The position numbers were made by a program, and so were the translations under genes. Below are positions 58,844-64,000 of a stretch of DNA of 64,000 nt, piece after piece. Below the pieces are notes generated by a model that ran no database searches, was not told where the DNA came from, and saw nothing but the letters and a program-made list of their open reading frames with translations. Source of the stretch: an uncultured Pelagibacteraceae bacterium (GTDB lineage Bacteria > Pseudomonadota > Alphaproteobacteria > Pelagibacterales > Pelagibacteraceae); assembly GCA_902541515.1 (NCBI GenBank), contig CACBRD010000002.1:1-64000 (forward strand), given 5' to 3'. The first letter of the stretch is position 1. Each line of letters opens with the position of its first letter.

Positions 58844-59935
58844 TGGATCATAAATATACAGATTATAAAAAAGAGATAGAAAAAATAAATCAAAGAGTTA
58901 AGGAGTATCTTTGATAAAAATAAGATAGATTTAAAATTACAAAGTCACAATAAAATAATCTTAGATCCTAATTTTTGGCAGGATAAGTCTAACTCAAAAA
59001 AGATACTTAAAGAAAAAAAATTGTATGAGGATTTGATTGGTTCTTACAAAAGTTCTTTAAATCAATTAAAAGACTTAGGGGATTTGTATGAACTAGCTTT
59101 AGAGGAAAATAACACTAGCATACAAAATGAGGTTTTAGAAAATATCAAGAATTTAAGAAAATTAGCGAAAAAAAATGAAATTAATTGTTTTTTATCAAAT
59201 GAGTCTGACTCTTTTGATTGTTACATAGAAATTCATGCTGGCGCCGGAGGTACTGAGAGCCAAGATTGGGCAGACATGTTGAGAAGAATGTATTTAAAAT
59301 GGTCTGATAATAAAAATTATAAATCAACATTAATAAGTGAACATAAGGGTGATGAGGCAGGTATAAAATCCTCAACAATTAAAATTGAAGGTGATTATGT
59401 ATTTGGTTGGTTAAAAAAAGAGTCTGGAATTCACAGGTTAGTAAGAATTTCCCCATTTGACTCAGGTGCAAGACGTCATACTAGTTTTGCTAGTATTTGG
59501 GTTTATCCAGTGGTTGATGAAAACATTAATATTGAAATTCAAGATAAAGATTTGAGAATAGACACTTACAGATCAAGTGGTGCTGGTGGTCAACATGTTA
59601 ATACAACTGATAGTGCAGTTAGAATTACTCATTTACCATCTAAAATTGTAGTTCAATGTCAAAATGAAAGATCTCAACATAAAAATAAAGAAACCTGCAT
59701 GAATATGCTTAAAGCTAGACTATATGATTTTGAGATAAAAAGAAAAGAAAAAGAAAATGAAAATACCGAGTTGTCAAAATCTGAAATAGGTTGGGGACAT
59801 CAAATTAGATCTTATGTTTTACAACCATATAGATTAGTAAAAGACAATAGATCGAACTTTGAAAGCTCTAATCCAGATAAGATTTTAGATGGGGAAATTG
59901 ATGAATTTTTAGAACAATCGCTGTACCAAACATAA
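58843..59935 (+). CDS. prfB: Peptide chain release factor 2, expressed by programmed +1 frameshift at CTT-TGA (58909-58914)
   Basis: Frame 1: MDHKYTDYKKEIEKINQRVKEYL then in-frame TGA at 58912; +1 frame continues DKNKIDLKLQSHNKIILDPNFWQDKSN... into the 59021..59935 ORF; SD-like aaggag upstream; GAGGQHVNTTDSAVRITH GGQ motif. Confidence 0.95.
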
Positions 59936-62121
59936 TGAAAATATTTCTAAAACTTTTTATAACTATATCATTATTAATATTTATTATTTTAACATACCTA
60001 AGTATTTTTGGAGTTGAGACTGATAAATTTAATAATCAAATAACAGAAAAAATTCAAAAATTTGATAAGAATTTAGAAGTTGAATTAAAAGAAATAAAAT
60101 TAATTTTAGATCCATTTCAATTAAAACTTCAAGCCAAAACAATTGGCACAAATTTAATAAATCAAGGTAAAAAAATAGAAATTGAAAATATAAAAACACA
60201 ACTTTCATTAAAGTCTTTAATAGAAGATAAGTTTTCAATTGAAAATTTAGAGATTTCATCAAAATCTCTTGAGTTAAAAAACTTAATTTCTTTTTTAAGA
60301 TCATTTCAAAATACTCCAGAATTGTTCATAATGGAAAAAGCCATTAAAAAAGGATATTTGATTACTGACATAAATTTAGAATTTGATTCAAATGGAAATA
60401 TTAAGAGGAATTATGAGATTAATGGTATTGTAAAAGATGTTGAATTAAATGTATTGAAAAAATACAATCTACAAAAATTAAACTTTATTTTTGATTATAG
60501 TAGAAATAATTTTTTAGTAAAAGATCTTAATTTTAAATTTGATAAGATAGGAATTTCTTCAGAAAAAGTATCAATAAAAAAAAAGGATGAAGATTTTTTT
60601 GTAGATGGTACCTTTGCGCATAAAAAGTCTGATTTAGATAAAAGAAATATAGATTTATTAATCAAACCATTTTTACCAAATTTTGATATAGAAAAAATAT
60701 CATTGAGTTCCAATAATAATTTTTCTTTTGAAATACAAAAAGGATTTAAATTTAAAAATTTTAAAATTAATTCAGAAATATTAGTTCATGAATTAATCAT
60801 ACCTAATAATTTGAAATTAAAAAGATTTTTTCCTAAACAAAAAAATACAATCTCTTTTTTTGATCAAAAAATAAAATTAAAATATGAAACGAATAACTTT
60901 ACTTTTGAGGGAAATGGAAACTTACTATATCAAGTTGATAATGATGATATAGATTATTTTTTTTCAAATAAGGATAAAACTAAAAACTTTGGAATAACTT
61001 TAAGAATAAAAGATAACCCTTTTAAGGTTGATTATTTAAATTACAAAAAAAAGAAGGAAAATGAAATTGTTTTAAATTTTAAAGGGTCTCAAAATAAAAA
61101 TAACGGACTAGTAATAAAATCTTTTAATTTAAATGAGGATGAAAACTTTATTAAAATAAAAAATTTATTCTTTAATGAAAAACTTCAAATTTCTGGATTA
61201 GATGAGGTAGATCTAGATTATCTTGATCAAGACAAACAAAAAAATTCATTAATATTAAAAAAAAGTAAAAAAAAATATTTTTTAACTGGGTCTAGTTTTA
61301 ACGCTGATAATTTTATTGAGGATTTATTATCAAATGATGATAAAGGTTCAAAAATTATAGATATAAATAGTAATTTGGAAATTGATATTAAAAAAATTTA
61401 TTTGGATAGTGAGTATTATCTAAGAGATTTTAAAGGAGATATTTCAATTAAAAATAGTGAAATACAAAAAGCTAACTTAATAGGAAGTTTTTCAAAAAAT
61501 AAAAAACTTAAATTCACAATAAATAATGTTGATAATAATAAAATCACCACCTTGTTTGTTGATGAAGCAAAACCTTTTATAAAAAGATATAAATTTATAA
61601 AGGGTTTTGAAGAGGGATCACTCGATTTTTATAGTTCAAAAAAATCAAAAAAATCTGTTTCGCAAATAAAAATTTATGATTTTAAATTAAAAGAGCTACC
61701 TATATTGACAAAAATTCTTACCCTGGCATCCTTACAAGGTATTGCAGATATTTTATCTGGAGAAGGAATACGTTTCACAGAATTTGAGATGAACTTTAAG
61801 AATGATAATAATCTGATGACCATTGACGAGATTTATGCAATTGGTCCAGCAATATCAATTTTAATGGAGGGCTATGTTGAAAAAAACAAATTAATTAGTT
61901 TAAAGGGCACATTGGTGCCAGCCACAACAATTAATAATTTTATCGGTTCATTACCTGTGCTAGGTGAAATATTAGTTGGTAAAAAAACTGGTGAGGGAGT
62001 TTTTGGAGTAAGTTTTAAGATCAAGGGCCCTCCAAAAAATTTAAAAACTTCAGTAAATCCAGTTAAAACTTTAACACCCAGATTTATTACAAGAACATTG
62101 GAAAAAATTAAAAAGAATTAA
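59935..62121 (+). CDS. AsmA-like / YhdP-family (DUF3971) protein
   Basis: 728 aa with N-terminal TM; C-terminal TKILTLASLQGIADILSGEGIRFTEFEMNFKNDNNLMTIDEIYAIGPAISILMEGYV typical of AsmA/YhdP C-terminus. Confidence 0.82.
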   Translation: MKIFLKLFITISLLIFIILTYLSIFGVETDKFNNQITEKIQKFDKNLEVELKEIKLILDPFQLKLQAKTIGTNLINQGKKIEIENIKTQLSLKSLIEDKFSIENLEISSKSLELKNLISFLRSFQNTPELFIMEKAIKKGYLITDINLEFDSNGNIKRNYEINGIVKDVELNVLKKYNLQKLNFIFDYSRNNFLVKDLNFKFDKIGISSEKVSIKKKDEDFFVDGTFAHKKSDLDKRNIDLLIKPFLPNFDIEKISLSSNNNFSFEIQKGFKFKNFKINSEILVHELIIPNNLKLKRFFPKQKNTISFFDQKIKLKYETNNFTFEGNGNLLYQVDNDDIDYFFSNKDKTKNFGITLRIKDNPFKVDYLNYKKKKENEIVLNFKGSQNKNNGLVIKSFNLNEDENFIKIKNLFFNEKLQISGLDEVDLDYLDQDKQKNSLILKKSKKKYFLTGSSFNADNFIEDLLSNDDKGSKIIDINSNLEIDIKKIYLDSEYYLRDFKGDISIKNSEIQKANLIGSFSKNKKLKFTINNVDNNKITTLFVDEAKPFIKRYKFIKGFEEGSLDFYSSKKSKKSVSQIKIYDFKLKELPILTKILTLASLQGIADILSGEGIRFTEFEMNFKNDNNLMTIDEIYAIGPAISILMEGYVEKNKLISLKGTLVPATTINNFIGSLPVLGEILVGKKTGEGVFGVSFKIKGPPKNLKTSVNPVKTLTPRFITRTLEKIKKN

Positions 62122-63365
62122 CTTAACTTAATTTTTAAATGTCTTTTTTTTCCCACAGAAAGTTTTAAATAATTTTGTCTGAATAATTCATAAGAAATAA
62201 TTAGATTTTCTTGAGATATAATTTCATCATTCAGTTTTATTGCATTCCCTTTAATAAGACGTCTGACTTCACTCTTAGAATTTTCTAATTTAGATAAAAT
62301 CACGAGATCTATAATACTCATTTTATTTTCAATATCAGTTTTCGTAATTTTAATTGAAGGTAAATTTGAACCAAGCGAAGTTCCTGAGAAAGCTTCTTTT
62401 GCCGCTTGCTCCGAACTTTTAGCAGCTTTTAAACCATGAAGCATAGCAGTTGTCTCGTTAGCAAGCTTAATTTTTAGTTTATTAATGTCTTCATCTCTCA
62501 TTTTATCAATTTCTTCAATATCTAAATCTGTAAACATTTTTAAAAATTTTATTACATCTCTGTCATCTATATTTCTCCAAAATTGCCAATAGTCATATGA
62601 TGATAATAATTTTTCATCTAACCAAATAGCACCTGACTCAGTTTTTCCCATTTTTGTTCCTGAGGATAATGTAATGAGAGGGGTAGTTAAACCATAAGCT
62701 TGTTTACTAGAATACCTTTTAATAAGTTCTGTTCCATTGACAATGTTTCCCCATTGATCAGAACCTCCTATTTGTAAGGAACAATTCTCTTTTTTATTTA
62801 GCTCTAAAAAATCATAAGCTTGCAAAATCATATAATTAAATTCCATATAACTTAAAGATTGTTCTCTATCCAATCTAGTCTTAACACTTTCAAAAGTAAG
62901 CATTTTATTAATTGTAAAATGTTTTCCTATTTCTCTTAAAAATGAAATGTAATTTAAATTTTTAAGCCAGGAATAATTATTTACAAAAATAGGTTTTGTT
63001 TTTGGATCGTTATTATTTAAAAATTTTTTTAATATTTTTTCAATATTTTTTGTATTTTTATTTATTTCTTTTTCAGTTAAAATTCTCCTTGTTTTGTCTT
63101 TGCCTGAGGGATCTCCAATTCTGGTAGTCCCACCACCCAATAAGACAATCGGTTTGTGCCCATATTTTTGAAGAAGTCTAAGACACATGATTTGAAGTAA
63201 GCTTCCAACATGAAGACTTTCAGCAGTACAATCAAAACCTATGTAACCTTTAATTTTTTCTTTATTTATTAATTTGGATAATTCATTTTCATTCGTGCAT
63301 TGATAGAAGTAGCCTCTATCTTTAAATTCTTTTAAAAATTTATCCATAAGTCTATAGTTCCACAA
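62118..63365 (-). CDS. tyrS: Tyrosyl-tRNA synthetase
   Basis: GFDCTAESLHVGSLLQIM, QIGGSDQWGNIVNGTELI, TKMGKTESGAIWL. Confidence 0.97.
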   Translation of the reverse strand: MWNYRLMDKFLKEFKDRGYFYQCTNENELSKLINKEKIKGYIGFDCTAESLHVGSLLQIMCLRLLQKYGHKPIVLLGGGTTRIGDPSGKDKTRRILTEKEINKNTKNIEKILKKFLNNNDPKTKPIFVNNYSWLKNLNYISFLREIGKHFTINKMLTFESVKTRLDREQSLSYMEFNYMILQAYDFLELNKKENCSLQIGGSDQWGNIVNGTELIKRYSSKQAYGLTTPLITLSSGTKMGKTESGAIWLDEKLLSSYDYWQFWRNIDDRDVIKFLKMFTDLDIEEIDKMRDEDINKLKIKLANETTAMLHGLKAAKSSEQAAKEAFSGTSLGSNLPSIKITKTDIENKMSIIDLVILSKLENSKSEVRRLIKGNAIKLNDEIISQENLIISYELFRQNYLKLSVGKKRHLKIKLS

Positions 63366-63394
63366 TATACATTATTTAATAAAAAAAAATAAGA

Positions 63395-64000
63395 ATGGAT
63401 GAGATTTATACAGCAATGGGTTTAATGAGTGGTACCTCATCGGATGGGGTAGATGTATCCATTATTAAATCAGATGGTAATCAAGAATTTTCAATATTAA
63501 TCGATAAATACTTTCAATATGATGAAAAATTAACTCAAAAAATACTTAAAATTAGGGATAAAATCTTAAATCCAGATGATTTAAACAAATATCAAGTTGA
63601 AATCAAAGATTTAGAAAGAGAAATAACTTTATTTCATTTTAAGGCCGTTAATAAATGCCTTGAACTATCAAAATCTGATGTTGATCTAATTGGTTTCCAT
63701 GGTCAAACAATATTTCATGCTCCAGAAAAAAAAATAACAAAACAATTGGGCGACGGACTGTTGCTATCTCAATTAACGAAAAAGAAAGTTATTTATAATT
63801 TTAGACAAAATGATTTAGAAAATGGTGGGCAGGGTGCTCCTCTAGCGCCAATCTTTCATAATGCTCTAGCTAATCAATTAAATAAAAAATTTAATTTAGG
63901 TTTTCCAATGAATATTCTTAATATTGGAGGTATTTCTAATGTTACATCTACAATAGAATATAATAATTTGGGTTTAGAAGAAAAAATTTGTGCCTATGAT
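63395..64000 (+). CDS. anmK: Anhydro-N-acetylmuramic acid kinase, 3' truncated by window end
   Basis: ATG at 63395, frame open to window end: MDEIYTAMGLMSGTSSDGVDVSIIKSDG...LIGFHGQTIFHAPEK...QNDLENGGQGAPLAPIFHNAL...NIGGISNVT; not in ORF track because no stop in window. Confidence 0.95.
   Translation, partial: MDEIYTAMGLMSGTSSDGVDVSIIKSDGNQEFSILIDKYFQYDEKLTQKILKIRDKILNPDDLNKYQVEIKDLEREITLFHFKAVNKCLELSKSDVDLIGFHGQTIFHAPEKKITKQLGDGLLLSQLTKKKVIYNFRQNDLENGGQGAPLAPIFHNALANQLNKKFNLGFPMNILNIGGISNVTSTIEYNNLGLEEKICAYD

Noticed and set aside
1-64000. CRISPR arrays, prophage, transposases, rRNA and tRNA genes
   Set aside because: No regular direct repeats, integrase/transposase motifs, rRNA segments or tRNA cloverleaf-like sequences were recognised; a tRNAscan/Infernal run would be needed to exclude tRNAs fully.

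Overview
The window is compact, AT-rich core-genome sequence from an alphaproteobacterium, very probably SAR11/Pelagibacterales (inferred from gene content, gene order and base composition). It is almost entirely protein-coding. It contains pxpBC; a tandem glycine riboswitch followed by gcvT-gcvH-gcvP; a lipid-modification cluster (FAD oxidoreductase, DUF1365, Cfa-like methyltransferase, DUF3833, SDR, TspO); selO/msrA; NAD-dependent formate dehydrogenase; a DMT permease plus glycine-amidinotransferase-like pair; gshAB; a PhnZ-like HD protein; cvpA-purF; rpsF-rpsR-rplI-dnaB; fabD-fabG-acpP-gmk; lptF/lptG/lptD-surA-pdxA-rsmA; pepA-ndk; purMN; aspS; aroQ-accB-accC; thiS-thiG; rne; mrcA; prfB with a programmed frameshift; tyrS; and anmK (truncated by the window end). 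I saw no rRNA, tRNA, CRISPR array, prophage or transposon. The strongest non-ORF signals are: (1) a 12-nt perfect complementarity that places the gcvT start codon inside the P1 stem of the second glycine aptamer; (2) the prfB +1 frameshift site, which the ORF track misses; (3) a long near-perfect inverted repeat between fdh and msrA; and (4) palindromic operator-like sites in the divergent promoter upstream of the amidinotransferase operon. I found no clearly new multi-gene system; the findings are mostly regulatory or domain-level leads.
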